A stretch of DNA of 64,000 bases from Marinobacter sp. ANT_B65 (GTDB taxonomy: Bacteria; Pseudomonadota; Gammaproteobacteria; Pseudomonadales; Oleiphilaceae), in the NCBI RefSeq assembly GCF_002407605.1, contig NZ_NXGV01000003.1:30895-94894 (forward strand). Reading direction: 5' to 3'. The position numbers and the translations under genes are program-made. The notes under the pieces are model-generated. The model made no database searches, was not told the origin of the DNA, and saw nothing but the letters and a program-made list of their open reading frames with translations. Of this stretch, positions 17,984 through 28,102 are shown one piece after another (position 1 is the stretch's first letter; the number at the start of each line of letters is the position of its first letter).

Positions 17984-20146
17984 ATGCTCCTGTATATCGC
18001 CGAAAAACCAAGCCTCGGCAGAGCAATTGCCGCCGCCCTCCCTGGCCCCTATCAGAAAGGCCAGGGCTGGATCCGCTGCGGCCAGGGAAATGAATCGGCT
18101 ACGGTAAGCTGGTGCATTGGCCACCTTCTGGAACCGGCAGAGCCGGCCAGCTACAACCCGGCCTGGAAGGCCTGGCGTCAGCATGACCTTCCCATGTTCC
18201 CCGACAAGTGGCAGGTAACCCCCAAAGACAGCGTACGTCAGCAGCTTAAAGCACTTGAATCCCTGATCCGACAGGCCACTACCATCGTCCACGCTGGCGA
18301 TCCGGACAGAGAAGGTCAGCTACTGGTTGATGAAGTAATTCGCTACTTTGGAACCAGCGCGCCGGTAAAGCGGATACTCATTAACGACCTGACCCCGGCG
18401 GCCGTTGCCAAAGCCATTCAGCATCCCAGAGACAACCTGGAGTTCCGCAGGCTCTCCCACTCGGCGCTCGCCCGACAGAGAGCAGACTGGCTCTATGGCA
18501 TCAACCTCACCCGTTTTTATACACTTAACTACCAGCAACAGGGGCAAAAAGGGGTCTATTCCGTCGGGCGCGTTCAAACACCGGTACTTGGGCTGGTGGT
18601 AGAGCGGGACAATACCATCGAAAACTTTGAGCCCATGCCCTACTTCCGCCTGGAAGCGCGCTTCAAAGCACAGGAAGAAGAATCTGACCAGCAAGCCTTC
18701 ACGGCGCGCTGGCTTCCCGATGACCAGTTTCAGGACCATCTGGACGAAGAAAACCGTCTTCTGGACAGAGCTACAGCCGAACACATTGCAGCTGCAGTAA
18801 ACAGCCGGCCTGGTTCCGTTGTTGAGTCCCGGTTTCGCGACCGACCCGAAGCACCCCCCTTGCCATTTTCATTGTCTGCGCTGCAGATAGAAGCAGGCCG
18901 TCTGTTCCGCATGGGGGCTAAAGACGTACTGGACACTGCTCAGAATCTCTACGAGCGCCATCAGCTCATAACCTACCCTCGCTCCGACTGCCGGTATCTG
19001 CCTGAAGGGCACTATGCTCAGCGGGAGCAAGTAACAGGCGCCATAGGCCGGGTCGCACCAGACCTTGACGAGGCTTGCAATAAAGCTGATTTCAACCGCC
19101 GGACTGCCGCCTGGAACGACAAAAAGGTCGACGCCCACCACGCTATTATTCCGACCAGCCGGACAGCGCCCAACGGCAAACTCAGCGACGCTGAACAAAA
19201 AATCTACGGCCTTATCAGCCGCTATTACCTGATGCAGTTTTCGGCTGACGCCATACATCGTGAAGGCCGGATTACCGTGCGGGTAGCAGAACACCGGTTC
19301 CGCGCTACAGAAACGGCTGTACTGAAACCTGGCTGGAAAGCACTGGAACTGAAGCTCAGGGACAAGAAGCAGGAAGCAGAAAAATCTCCTTTACCCCGCC
19401 TGGATAAGGGCGAACCGGTATTCTGCGAAGACAGCTCCGTGAGTGAGCGCAAAACCAAACCTCCCCAGTACTTCACCGATGCTACATTGCTATCGGCGAT
19501 GACCAACATAGCTCGATTTGTAACCGACTCCGAGTTGCGAAAAACCCTGCGGGACACCGACGGCCTTGGAACAGAGGCTACCCGTGCAAACATCATCGAC
19601 ACCCTGTTCAAACGGGACTACCTGTACAGGGACAGCCGGCACATCCGGGCCACGGACAAAGGCAAGGCACTGATCAGTGCACTACCGGAATCCGTCAGCA
19701 AGCCAGACAGAACTGCAGTCTGGGAAGCAACCCTGGAAGGGATCCGCAGAGGCGAAGACGACCCCCGTGAATTTCTGGAAAAGCTGAAGTCGGAAATCCG
19801 CGGATTCATTGGCCCTGCAACCGGTGCGCCTGATACCGGGCCACAGACCAAAGCTCCAAACTGCCCCAAATGCCGTGCGCCTATGACGGAAAGAGACGGG
19901 AAATTTGGCCGTTTTTTTGCCTGCACACGATACCCCGATTGCCGCGGTACACGCCCCGTTGAGGATGCGGTTCCGGAAGATGGTACCAACCAGAAACCCA
20001 TTCCCTGCCCTCACTGCTTCTCACCTCTGGTAAGGCGAAAAGGTAAAAAAGGCTGGTTCTGGGGCTGCAGTAATTTCCCTGCCTGCCGACAAACACTGGA
20101 TGACGACGACGGGAAACCTGCAACCCGTTTACGCAAGTCTACATAA
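17984..20146 (+). CDS. topB: DNA topoisomerase III
   Basis: A 720-residue type IA topoisomerase. The Toprim domain starts at the N-terminus with LLYIAEKPSLGRAIAAALP (catalytic Glu) and has HAGDPDREGQ (DxD). The active-site Tyr is in LITYPRSDCRYLP. Two C-terminal zinc ribbons are seen: CPKC...CTRYPDC and CPHC...CSNFPAC. It relaxes negatively supercoiled DNA and decatenates replication intermediates. It diverges from bolA; the first codons lie 165 bases from the bolA start. Confidence 0.94.
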   Translation: MLLYIAEKPSLGRAIAAALPGPYQKGQGWIRCGQGNESATVSWCIGHLLEPAEPASYNPAWKAWRQHDLPMFPDKWQVTPKDSVRQQLKALESLIRQATTIVHAGDPDREGQLLVDEVIRYFGTSAPVKRILINDLTPAAVAKAIQHPRDNLEFRRLSHSALARQRADWLYGINLTRFYTLNYQQQGQKGVYSVGRVQTPVLGLVVERDNTIENFEPMPYFRLEARFKAQEEESDQQAFTARWLPDDQFQDHLDEENRLLDRATAEHIAAAVNSRPGSVVESRFRDRPEAPPLPFSLSALQIEAGRLFRMGAKDVLDTAQNLYERHQLITYPRSDCRYLPEGHYAQREQVTGAIGRVAPDLDEACNKADFNRRTAAWNDKKVDAHHAIIPTSRTAPNGKLSDAEQKIYGLISRYYLMQFSADAIHREGRITVRVAEHRFRATETAVLKPGWKALELKLRDKKQEAEKSPLPRLDKGEPVFCEDSSVSERKTKPPQYFTDATLLSAMTNIARFVTDSELRKTLRDTDGLGTEATRANIIDTLFKRDYLYRDSRHIRATDKGKALISALPESVSKPDRTAVWEATLEGIRRGEDDPREFLEKLKSEIRGFIGPATGAPDTGPQTKAPNCPKCRAPMTERDGKFGRFFACTRYPDCRGTRPVEDAVPEDGTNQKPIPCPHCFSPLVRRKGKKGWFWGCSNFPACRQTLDDDDGKPATRLRKST

Positions 20147-20261
20147 CGAAACGGAATGCCGTTCAGCATTTTGTGACAATTGACTGATATAGCAGGACTA
20201 CTGTATCGCCATCCGCGAAACAGCATCGCAACGTGACATCATTTACTCCAGGAGAGGCGCA

Positions 20262-21014
20262 ATGCGCATTGCTCTGCTTGAAGATCAACAGGAACAGGCG
20301 CAGCACATCCAGTCCATTTTGTCTGAGCGCGGCCATCACTGCGACAGCTTCCCAACCGGCCAGGGCTTTCTCAGCGCAGCACTGCACCGAAGCTATGACC
20401 TGATGATTCTCGACTGGCAGATTCCAGACATGACTGGCATCGACGTTTTAAAAAGCATCAGGGCCCAGATCAACTGGCCGATCCCTGTACTGTTTCTGAC
20501 CCAGCGCGACAGCGAATCCGACATTGTTGAAGCTCTTGACGCTGGTGCGGACGACTTCCTCGCAAAACCTGCCCGAGCTGCAGAACTGGTGGCGCGCATT
20601 AACGCTCTGGCACGTCGTGCCAACCCGAACAATGAAAAAGAAATCCTTAAATACGGGCCCTTCGAGGTCAATACGCAGCAACGAACCATCAACCTCCATG
20701 GTGAAGCGCTTACGTTAACCGACAAAGACTTCGACCTGACGCTGTTTCTGTTTCAGAACCAGTGCCGGCTGCTCACCCGGGAAGTGCTTCTGGAACGGGT
20801 GTGGGGGCTGGCGCGGGATATCAACACCCGAACTGTAGACACGCACATGAGCCGCCTGCGGCGCCGGTTGGGCCTGAATCCGGAAAACGGTTTCCGCATC
20901 AAGACAATCTACCAGCGCGGCTACCGCCTAGAAGCCATGAAAACCGAAGTCGTAAATGAAGATATGACAGGAACCCAGGAAGCAAACCAGGAAGTACAAG
21001 TACAGAATGACTGA
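20262..21014 (+). CDS. OmpR/PhoB-family response regulator
   Basis: The 250-residue protein has an N-terminal receiver with acidic pocket LLEDQQ, phospho-acceptor Asp51 in ILDWQIPD and Lys in FLAKPAR, then a C-terminal winged-helix DNA-binding domain (LTDKDFDLTLFLFQNQ... RTVDTHMSRLRRRL). Its last 8 bases overlap the FecR-LysM gene, and a CHASE2 histidine kinase follows, so it is the likely regulator of that three-gene operon. A 116-base gap separates it from topB. Confidence 0.92.
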   Translation: MRIALLEDQQEQAQHIQSILSERGHHCDSFPTGQGFLSAALHRSYDLMILDWQIPDMTGIDVLKSIRAQINWPIPVLFLTQRDSESDIVEALDAGADDFLAKPARAAELVARINALARRANPNNEKEILKYGPFEVNTQQRTINLHGEALTLTDKDFDLTLFLFQNQCRLLTREVLLERVWGLARDINTRTVDTHMSRLRRRLGLNPENGFRIKTIYQRGYRLEAMKTEVVNEDMTGTQEANQEVQVQND

Positions 21015-22644
21015 ATATCGAATCTCGCCCGTCACCAAAGCATGTCTGTTGCTGGCTCTTCTGATGCTGGGCATGCCTGTGTGGGCGGAACTGTCTATTA
21101 CCCGAGGCTCGGCGACCACCGTGGCAAATTCTGCCAGCGACGCCATCCCCGAGTGGACTTACACTTTGAAGCCCGGCGAGAGCTTTGCAGAGGTGGCTAA
21201 GGATCTTTTGGCCAAAAGCTATAGTTCCGGCCGCCTGCTTCAATACAACACAATCCAGAATCCCGCCACGCTTGGAGAAGGAGATCGCATTCGCATCCCT
21301 CTGTCCTGGCTGAAGAGACAACCCGAGCCCGCACGCGCCACCTCAGTCTCCGGCAGCGTTCAGCTGATATCAGGTGTTGACGGGCGCAAAAAAAGCCTGA
21401 CGAAAGACACGCTGATACGGGTTGGGGATGAAGTGCATTCCGGCACAGGAGCCGCAACCATAACCCTGGCTGACGGCTCGGAAGTCCGCCTCTCCCCGGA
21501 TTCCCGGCTGAGATTCAATCGCCTGACTCAGTATGGCAAATCCGGCATGGTCGACACCCGGCTCAGGCTGAACCGGGGAGAAGTCCACACCCGCGTCAAG
21601 CCGGTTATTGAAGGCGGCGCCCGCTTTGAAATTGAGACTCCCTCTGCCATTGCCGCCGTTCGCGGCACTGCTTTTTCACTACAAACTGGCCCGCAAGGCA
21701 CCAGTTTGCAGGTAACAGAAGGTGTGGTCGATTTCGGAGCACCAAACCAGAACCAGCGAATTCCTGCAGGCTATAGTGCAACGGTTACCAGTAACGGCCG
21801 TAGCAAACTGAGCATACGCAAGATGCCAGCGGCACCGGTAATTAACCCACTCAAGCCTGTGCTCACCCAACTACCTGCGGAAATGACCTGGCAAAAAAGC
21901 CCGGCAACCAACTATCGCCTGGATATCTTTGAAACAGATAGCGGACTCTGGGTGGAAAGCCGAAAAATAAGCGGCAACAGCTTTGCTATCAATCGCCTGG
22001 ATAACGGCGCGTACAAGATTCTCCTGGCAGCCCTGGACCAGAACGGTATGGCGGGAATGCCCGGCATACTTCCGGTAGAAGTGAATCTACAGGCCCGCAC
22101 AGCCAGCTTGCTGACACCGGAAAATGGGGGCAGCGTGAACGATGACATGCCCGAATTCCGCTGGACGCTCAACGGTGAAAACGAAGTCGCCCGGGTAGAG
22201 ATTGCCGAAGATGAGACCTTTGGAAACCTTATAGCAACCAGCGAATGGGCTCCGGAGACAACAGCTTTGCCTTCCCGCCCTCTGAGCCCTGGCCAGTATT
22301 ACTGGCGCGTGGTTACAGAAGCCGGCGGGAATTCAGTAGCGGCCAGTCAGCCTCGCAAACTGATCGTAAACGGAACGCTCCCACCGGTGCGCATCATCAG
22401 TATCAATTACATCGACAGCCAGGTTCGCGTATTCTGGCAAAAAGTTGATACAGCCTCGAGTTACCGGATGCAGCTGGCAGAAGAGCCCGGATTCAACAAC
22501 ATTATCAAGGAAGCAACCTTGCCAGATACTACAGCGGCCTTGCGTCTTATTCCCGGAAGGCGGTATTTTGTGCGCCTGAAAGCTCTTTCGGACGGCCCTT
22601 TGCAAAGCCGCTGGGGGCCAGGGAGGGAATTGTACCTGGAATAA
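21007..22644 (+). CDS. Exported FecR/LysM-domain protein
   Basis: A 545-residue protein with a signal peptide ending near VWAE. A LysM-like repeat follows (YTLKPGESFAEVAKDLL, about residues 57-100), then a FecR domain with VGDEVHSGTGAATITLADGSEVRL, and then two or three fibronectin-like beta segments up to the C-terminus. It is probably periplasmic and may bind peptidoglycan. It sits between the response regulator (8-base overlap) and the CHASE2 kinase (33-base gap), a recurring arrangement in proteobacteria. Its role as an accessory sensor is inference. Confidence 0.85.
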   Translation: MTEYRISPVTKACLLLALLMLGMPVWAELSITRGSATTVANSASDAIPEWTYTLKPGESFAEVAKDLLAKSYSSGRLLQYNTIQNPATLGEGDRIRIPLSWLKRQPEPARATSVSGSVQLISGVDGRKKSLTKDTLIRVGDEVHSGTGAATITLADGSEVRLSPDSRLRFNRLTQYGKSGMVDTRLRLNRGEVHTRVKPVIEGGARFEIETPSAIAAVRGTAFSLQTGPQGTSLQVTEGVVDFGAPNQNQRIPAGYSATVTSNGRSKLSIRKMPAAPVINPLKPVLTQLPAEMTWQKSPATNYRLDIFETDSGLWVESRKISGNSFAINRLDNGAYKILLAALDQNGMAGMPGILPVEVNLQARTASLLTPENGGSVNDDMPEFRWTLNGENEVARVEIAEDETFGNLIATSEWAPETTALPSRPLSPGQYYWRVVTEAGGNSVAASQPRKLIVNGTLPPVRIISINYIDSQVRVFWQKVDTASSYRMQLAEEPGFNNIIKEATLPDTTAALRLIPGRRYFVRLKALSDGPLQSRWGPGRELYLE

Positions 22645-22677
22645 TCTCTTGAACGATCAACACCTACAGCAGGACTC

Positions 22678-25245
22678 ATGACCCGGGATTGGCTGCCTAT
22701 TAGAACGACACCATGGACACTCGGCCTGGCACTCCTGTTAATATTCCTGTTAGCAGAAATGACAGCTCTGCCGCAACGTGTTGACTACTGGCTTCTCGAC
22801 TCTGCGATGCTAGCCAGCCCAACCGACGTATCCCCTGACGTAGTAATCGTTGCCATTGACGATCTCAGCCTGGCTCGACACGGTCGCTGGCCATGGCCAC
22901 GAGAAACCCACGCAGCCCTTATCCGCAAACTACACCAGGCCGGTGCCGATACCATTGTATTCGACATACTTTTCTCGGAACCGTCCCCGGACGATACTGA
23001 GCTCAAGCGCGCCATGCAGGAACATGGCAAGGTTATTCTGCCTGTACATATATCGCCACCAAACTCGCACCTACTTCTCAGTGAACAGTTTCCTGCCGGC
23101 GACCTTATAACTGCCGCTTCAGGACTCGGCCATGCTCACGTCGAACTCGATCACGATGGGATCGCAAGAGGCCTCTATCTTTTCAACGGAATGACACGCC
23201 AGCTTTGGCCAGCTCTGGGGCTCACGGCCTCAGGTGTAAGCTCCAGACAACCTGATTCCCAAGGTCTGCCACCCTTTGTAAACGTGCGCGAAGACTATCG
23301 GATCGTTCCACTCGCAGGAGGAGCCGGCACACTGCCGACCTATTCCTATAGCGATGTGCTCAACGCTCCTCCGGTTTCAGAGGTATTTGGGGGCAAAACC
23401 GTTTTTGTCGGCGCCACGGCAGCCGGGCTGGGAGACATTCTGCCAACACCTTTCTCAGGTTTCAGCAGGCCAATGTCTGGTGTGGAATTCCACGCCAATG
23501 TATTTTCAGCAAACCAGCAAGGCATACTCATCACCCCTGCCTCTGAATGGGCTGGAATAGCTCTGGCTATCATTGCACTGGTAACCCTGGCCATGCTCTT
23601 GCCCTGGTTGCGTCCAACCCGCACTCTATTCGCCTGCCTTGCAGCCTGCGCCGCTCTGACTGGCCTGTGCATATCCATGCTAACGACATTCCATATCTGG
23701 CTGCCGGTTGCCCATGCACTGATCATTCCCCTGTTCGCATTCCCCATCGCCAGTGGCCTGCGCCTGGCTATGACCAATCAGTTTCTCAACCGGCAACTGG
23801 ATGAACTGGCCCGCAGCCCTCGAGTAACTTTGCCAAAGCTGTCAAAGCGCCCGCTGACACAGCTTCTCGAACAGTTCCAGTCTCTGCTTCAACCAGAGGG
23901 TTGGTTATTGATGGAGAACGACAGTACCCTCGCCGCCCACAACCTTGAACCCGCTGATGTTCCGGATAATCTTGTGCCCGGACTCTGGCGTAATGAGGGA
24001 AACCGGAGCTGGATTCACCTGAACCGCGGCAATGCCTGCTACACGCTCGGCCTTACATTACCCAATGATCTGAGCAGAGAAGCCACACATCGCTATCTGC
24101 GACGACTGAAACTCGCAAGCTTCGCCCCCACAGAGCAATTACTCAGACCCAGCGAAAATATTTCAGCACGCATTGAACGCGTAAAAGTAGCCACTGAACG
24201 CCTGAATCATATGCAGGAGTTTATCCGCCGGAGTTTTGAGCGCATGCCTGATGGCATCATCGTTACCGATGAACTGGGCATCATCCGGTTTGCCAACGGT
24301 CATATTGAAAAATGGTTCGGAGAACCTATGCCCAGTCTGGAGGGGCTTCCCCTGACACGACTTCTGGAAGGTCATGATCCACGAGAAACCCCGCCCTGGC
24401 ATGAAACTGTTTCTGAAACACTCACGTTGTTGCAAAGCCGGACGGTAGACCTGAACATCCGGGACAAAGACTTTCTCATTCACTTCGCACCTTTTGCCCT
24501 TCCGGACAGCATTGAATACGGAATTATTGCCAACATTTCAGATATTTCTGAACTTCGGAAACAGCAACGCCAACACCGGGAGGCTATCGACTTTATTTCC
24601 CACGATGTCCGCTCGCCATTGGTGTCGCAACTGGCACTGATAGAACAACTGAAACGTGACCCTTCCCATATCGATCAAAGCCAACTGGAACAACTGGGGC
24701 GACTGGCAAGGCGAAGCTACCACCTGGCTGAAGAGTTTGTTCAGTTGGCACGCGCCGAGCAACTGACGGAAACCCGTTTTTATGAGTGCGAATTTCTGGC
24801 CATTGTTGAAAATGCCCGTGACAGCGTGAGCGAACAGGCTCTCGAAAAGCACATCTCATTGCAGTTGCAAGGTACAGAAGATCTGTGGCTTAGAGGTAAT
24901 GCAGAATTGCTTGAACGTGCAGTTATAAACCTGCTCACCAACGCCGTACAGTACAGCCCAAGAGGCTCAGCAGTGAGCCTTCAGGTCTTTCCTGCCGGAC
25001 ATCAGGCGTGCCTTACGATTGCAGACGAGGGTCTTGGCATAGCGCCGGAGGAACTGCCCTACCTTTTCGACCGTTACCGCCGCCAAAAAAGCAGTGAGCT
25101 GGCAGGTATTCACGGTACAGGGCTGGGGTTGTCGTTCGTGAAAACGGTAATCGAAAAGCACCGGGGTGAGATTTATGTAGTTTCCGCCCCGGGAGAAGGC
25201 TCGTCTTTTACACTAAAGCTGCCGATCGCAGACCCGATGTCGTAA
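22678..25245 (+). CDS. CHASE2-domain sensor histidine kinase
   Basis: The 855-residue membrane kinase has an N-terminal membrane segment, a periplasmic CHASE2 domain (VVIVAIDDLSLARHGRWPWPR), three more membrane segments (about residues 285-370), a PAS domain (RMPDGIIVTDELGIIRFANG), and HisKA with FISHDVRSPL (His642). The HATPase follows: NLLTNAVQYSP (N box), DEGLGIAPEELPYLFDRY (G1/F), GTGLGLSFVK (G2). It probably phosphorylates the upstream response regulator. Confidence 0.93.
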   Translation: MTRDWLPIRTTPWTLGLALLLIFLLAEMTALPQRVDYWLLDSAMLASPTDVSPDVVIVAIDDLSLARHGRWPWPRETHAALIRKLHQAGADTIVFDILFSEPSPDDTELKRAMQEHGKVILPVHISPPNSHLLLSEQFPAGDLITAASGLGHAHVELDHDGIARGLYLFNGMTRQLWPALGLTASGVSSRQPDSQGLPPFVNVREDYRIVPLAGGAGTLPTYSYSDVLNAPPVSEVFGGKTVFVGATAAGLGDILPTPFSGFSRPMSGVEFHANVFSANQQGILITPASEWAGIALAIIALVTLAMLLPWLRPTRTLFACLAACAALTGLCISMLTTFHIWLPVAHALIIPLFAFPIASGLRLAMTNQFLNRQLDELARSPRVTLPKLSKRPLTQLLEQFQSLLQPEGWLLMENDSTLAAHNLEPADVPDNLVPGLWRNEGNRSWIHLNRGNACYTLGLTLPNDLSREATHRYLRRLKLASFAPTEQLLRPSENISARIERVKVATERLNHMQEFIRRSFERMPDGIIVTDELGIIRFANGHIEKWFGEPMPSLEGLPLTRLLEGHDPRETPPWHETVSETLTLLQSRTVDLNIRDKDFLIHFAPFALPDSIEYGIIANISDISELRKQQRQHREAIDFISHDVRSPLVSQLALIEQLKRDPSHIDQSQLEQLGRLARRSYHLAEEFVQLARAEQLTETRFYECEFLAIVENARDSVSEQALEKHISLQLQGTEDLWLRGNAELLERAVINLLTNAVQYSPRGSAVSLQVFPAGHQACLTIADEGLGIAPEELPYLFDRYRRQKSSELAGIHGTGLGLSFVKTVIEKHRGEIYVVSAPGEGSSFTLKLPIADPMS

Positions 25246-25284
25246 CCGGACCTGATCTTTCCGGGCAGGCCGCCGGGGCTTCTC

Positions 25285-25671
25285 TCAGGACTCGATTTCC
25301 TTGTCCACAACTTCAGAGGGGGGGCTCAACAAGCCATTGTTATCCTGAACAAGGATCGTAAAATACCAGACTCCGGCACCCAGCCCGGTCACCCTGTGCG
25401 TCATGTTGGCCTTCTCCTGAGCATCAGGAATAACAACCTCATGGTCCAGCTTATCGACATCCTGACCATAACGGATAATATACCTGTCCAGTTCAGCCAT
25501 TTTGATACCCTCACCGTTTACACGGAGCTCAGGTGCACTCCAGCTCAGAACTGCAGAATTCTCCTGCCCCAGGCTGGCACTCCCGCCGGAACCACCTCCA
25601 CACCCCGCAAGCACAGCCCCAAGAAAAAACGTGGCCGCCCATGTCTTCGACATATTAATGATGCACTTCAT
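25285..25671 (-). CDS. Small fibronectin type III-like lipoprotein
   Basis: A 128-residue protein with a lipobox (LAGC, followed by a Gly/Ser-rich linker) and one Fn3-like domain (VLSWSAPE start, WYFTILVQDNNG end). The lipid anchor probably places it in the outer membrane. An in-frame ATG at 25653 also gives a good signal peptide. It converges on the CHASE2 kinase gene. Binding partner unknown. Confidence 0.8.
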   Translation of the reverse strand: MKCIINMSKTWAATFFLGAVLAGCGGGSGGSASLGQENSAVLSWSAPELRVNGEGIKMAELDRYIIRYGQDVDKLDHEVVIPDAQEKANMTHRVTGLGAGVWYFTILVQDNNGLLSPPSEVVDKEIES

Positions 25672-25793
25672 AGTATTTTGTTTACTAAAACATCGCTGAA
25701 TTTATTGAATGGTACATACCGGGGAGGATTATTGATGTGAAGTCCGACATCACTCCAGTTAAAAATCGTCAATAGGGCACAATTTGCCTTTGT

Positions 25794-25990
25794 CCGGTCA
25801 GCCCGCCGGGCTATGCAACCATTGATATATCCTGGGATGGGACTTCGGCTCAGCGGGCGATCTGAGCAATCTGAAAGTTACCCTGGAAGGAAACAACCTG
25901 CTGGATAAGCGATACAGGGAACACCTTACTGAAGGTGAAATCCTGTCGCCCGGCAAAGGCCTTGTAGCAAGGCTTGAAGGTAGTTTCTAA
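25794..25990 (+). pseudogene. C-terminal remnant of a TonB-dependent receptor-like beta barrel (frameshifted)
   Basis: Bases 25838-25990 encode a receptor-type last strand region (LEGNNLLDKRYREHL and a final Phe before TAA). Just upstream, the phase changes: the sequence TGGGATGGGAC contains a 5-base duplication (TGGGA). Removing one copy joins GYATIDISWD to FGSAGDLSNL in one frame, as expected for a beta-barrel strand. There is no start codon or plug domain in the window, so this is the tail of a deleted gene. It abuts the SMC-like operon. Confidence 0.7.
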
Positions 25991-25998
25991 GCAAGAAG

Positions 25999-26868
25999 CT
26001 AGTCCGGCGCTATAGCCATTGCTCTACCATCAATGGCTATAGCCTCCAATTGCACATGCCGCAGGACCATGTGCTCTTGCATCAATGCCAGTTCTTCGCT
26101 TGCCATGTGCTCAGCAATCGCAAGAAGCTCACCGTTGACCCGGGCTTTAAATCGTTTCAGGGCCGAAACCTGGTTGCGATGAGTCTTTGGTTGGTTAAAC
26201 GGTGTATGCCCGCCAAACTCACGCCAATTCTGAGGCACCAAAGTACTCCCTCGGCCTTGACCAAGCGCAAAGGCCTGCCCCGCCGGGTCAAAGTCAAAGA
26301 ACCAGGCCAGTTTATCAGCGGGCTGGTCGCTGGCAATTTCCAGCACGGCACGGGCATTTTCCCGGTGGCCACGATACAGAATCACTGAGTTTTTCCAGGA
26401 ATCCGGCAGCCTGAGATCCGCCCAAAAGGGCATTAAGCCGCCATTTTCAACAATCACCAGCTTCCCGGACCTCAGGTGGCCGGTATCCAGGTATTCCGGT
26501 AGCACGCTGAGCACACTACCGTGGGGCGTTCTCACATCTGCGCCGTTCACTCTCAGCTTCGTGGTGCCTGCTGTTGCCATTACGAGCAAGTGACCAAAGA
26601 CGGAATCCCTGCTGAGCTTTTCACTGGCGTTCTGGCGGGCCATAACCATTCGGCCCCCGGCGCGGGAGTCATATTGCGGATCCACACCATGCTCTGCCCG
26701 GATATAGTCCCGCAGGCGTTGCTTGTCATCGGGCGAAAAATGAATATCTCTGCCAATGACCTGCCCTACCCCGTTTTCGGCGCAGATCTGTTCCCAAAGC
26801 TTATTACGCTGAACCTTCGATTTTCCCGCCTTTAGCAAGCGTTCTATGGCAGCGATTTCAGCCGGCAT
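25999..26868 (-). CDS. Toprim-domain protein of an SMC-like operon (JetD-like)
   Basis: The 289-residue protein has an N-terminal helical and winged-helix-like part and a C-terminal Toprim-like domain. In the latter, LVIVENGG (Glu141) and WFFDFDPAGQA (Asp192/Asp194) match the Glu and DxD metal ligands, in the style of the JetD/MksG C-terminal domain (DUF2220), which is a DNA nuclease in Wadjet systems. It is the last gene of the operon and overlaps the preceding gene by 11 bases. The assignment rests on the motifs and the context; overall similarity could not be tested. Confidence 0.7.
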   Translation of the reverse strand: MPAEIAAIERLLKAGKSKVQRNKLWEQICAENGVGQVIGRDIHFSPDDKQRLRDYIRAEHGVDPQYDSRAGGRMVMARQNASEKLSRDSVFGHLLVMATAGTTKLRVNGADVRTPHGSVLSVLPEYLDTGHLRSGKLVIVENGGLMPFWADLRLPDSWKNSVILYRGHRENARAVLEIASDQPADKLAWFFDFDPAGQAFALGQGRGSTLVPQNWREFGGHTPFNQPKTHRNQVSALKRFKARVNGELLAIAEHMASEELALMQEHMVLRHVQLEAIAIDGRAMAIAPD

Positions 26869-28102
26869 GATTGTGCTTCAGGGTCAGGTCAGAAATCATT
26901 ACGTTGTCCGGGTAAATCCAGTGCGGGGTCTGGTGGTAAATCACTTCAATATGCCTCTGATCGCCATCAGGCAGAGATTCAATCTCGGACACAATAGCTT
27001 GCAGCCAGTCGGCTTTGTCGATCTTCAGCCCTGTACCGGCTAGCGCCTCGGAAGCCAGGATAGCCCGATCGCCAAGAGTTCCGTCTACAACCAGCTGAAT
27101 TAATTCTTCAATAGCCTCTTCTACCGGGTCGTCTTCTTCTGTTTCGGTTTCACCTGCCACGTCAAAACTGACGGTGTCTACGCCATCCGGTATGGGTCTA
27201 TCCTCAATGTCAGCAGGAACCGTCCGGGCTTTGGCCGCTATCTCTATCAGCTCAAGATCATCAGCAGAATCGTATATGTCCCCGAAGCCACGTATCTGGA
27301 AAGGCGCTACTGTGTTGAGAGATTCCGGGACCTGTCGCAAATCCAGGTGGTCAATAGACGGCTCAAACCCGCGGTTATTAATGAAGTGTGCTTCGAAGGC
27401 ACCGACCATCCGGCTCAGCCGCTGGTCTTCACGCATGCGTACCAGCATCTTGCGCAGCTGGTTAAGTGCGTAGGAAAGGTTTTTCTGGGAAGACTCCAGA
27501 GTGGCCGGCAGATGACGTAACAAGAGCCGCTTCAGAAAAGCATCCGAACCAGCCTGCTCCGCCAGCTCCCGAATACGGAAACTTTCGAACAGAGTAATCA
27601 GGCGACCAGCCCGCGCAATAACCCGTTCGTTTTCGCGGATACGCAGCTGCAAATCCGTAATGTAGGCAAAACCTGTGTTGATATAGGTGGCAAAAGCCTC
27701 GGTTGCGTTGCGGATATCTTCGATCACATCCGCCAGGCACTCTTTGATTTCGCCTTCAAGCCGGTCAATGTCACTCAGGGCGGACCGCTTCTTGGCCTCT
27801 TTGTATTCCTGGAACAACTCACTCAGTTGCTGCCACAGAATGTGCACCTGGGCACTGGCGTAGCGACGCCTTTCCGATTCCGTTATGTGATCGAGAAACT
27901 GCACCAGAACTTTTTTCAGCTGAAGATCTTCAGATTCACCTATGCGCCACACCAGCCGATGATGTTCCAGGGTTTCAATCAGGCCAAGATTGTCATCAGA
28001 ATCCGGGATACGGTTTCCGTTACGCAGGTGCGCCTCCAGAATCGCCTCGCCATACTTTGCCAGGGCGCGGAGGGTGCTGTGAGCGTCTTGAGCGCGAGCC
28101 AT
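26858..28102 (-). CDS. Kleisin-like subunit of an SMC-like operon (JetA/MukF-like)
   Basis: This 414-residue protein begins with a winged-helix-like region (STLRALAKYGEAILEAHL... HHRLVWRIG), continues with long helices (EYKEAKKRSALSDIDRLEGEI and NERVIARAGRLITLFESF), has a very acidic linker (ETETEEDDPVEEAIEELI) and ends in a small C-terminal domain. This layout fits a MukF/MksF/JetA kleisin. It shares one base with the upstream gene and overlaps the downstream gene by 11 bases. The calling evidence is architecture and position. Confidence 0.65.
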   Translation of the reverse strand: MARAQDAHSTLRALAKYGEAILEAHLRNGNRIPDSDDNLGLIETLEHHRLVWRIGESEDLQLKKVLVQFLDHITESERRRYASAQVHILWQQLSELFQEYKEAKKRSALSDIDRLEGEIKECLADVIEDIRNATEAFATYINTGFAYITDLQLRIRENERVIARAGRLITLFESFRIRELAEQAGSDAFLKRLLLRHLPATLESSQKNLSYALNQLRKMLVRMREDQRLSRMVGAFEAHFINNRGFEPSIDHLDLRQVPESLNTVAPFQIRGFGDIYDSADDLELIEIAAKARTVPADIEDRPIPDGVDTVSFDVAGETETEEDDPVEEAIEELIQLVVDGTLGDRAILASEALAGTGLKIDKADWLQAIVSEIESLPDGDQRHIEVIYHQTPHWIYPDNVMISDLTLKHNHAG

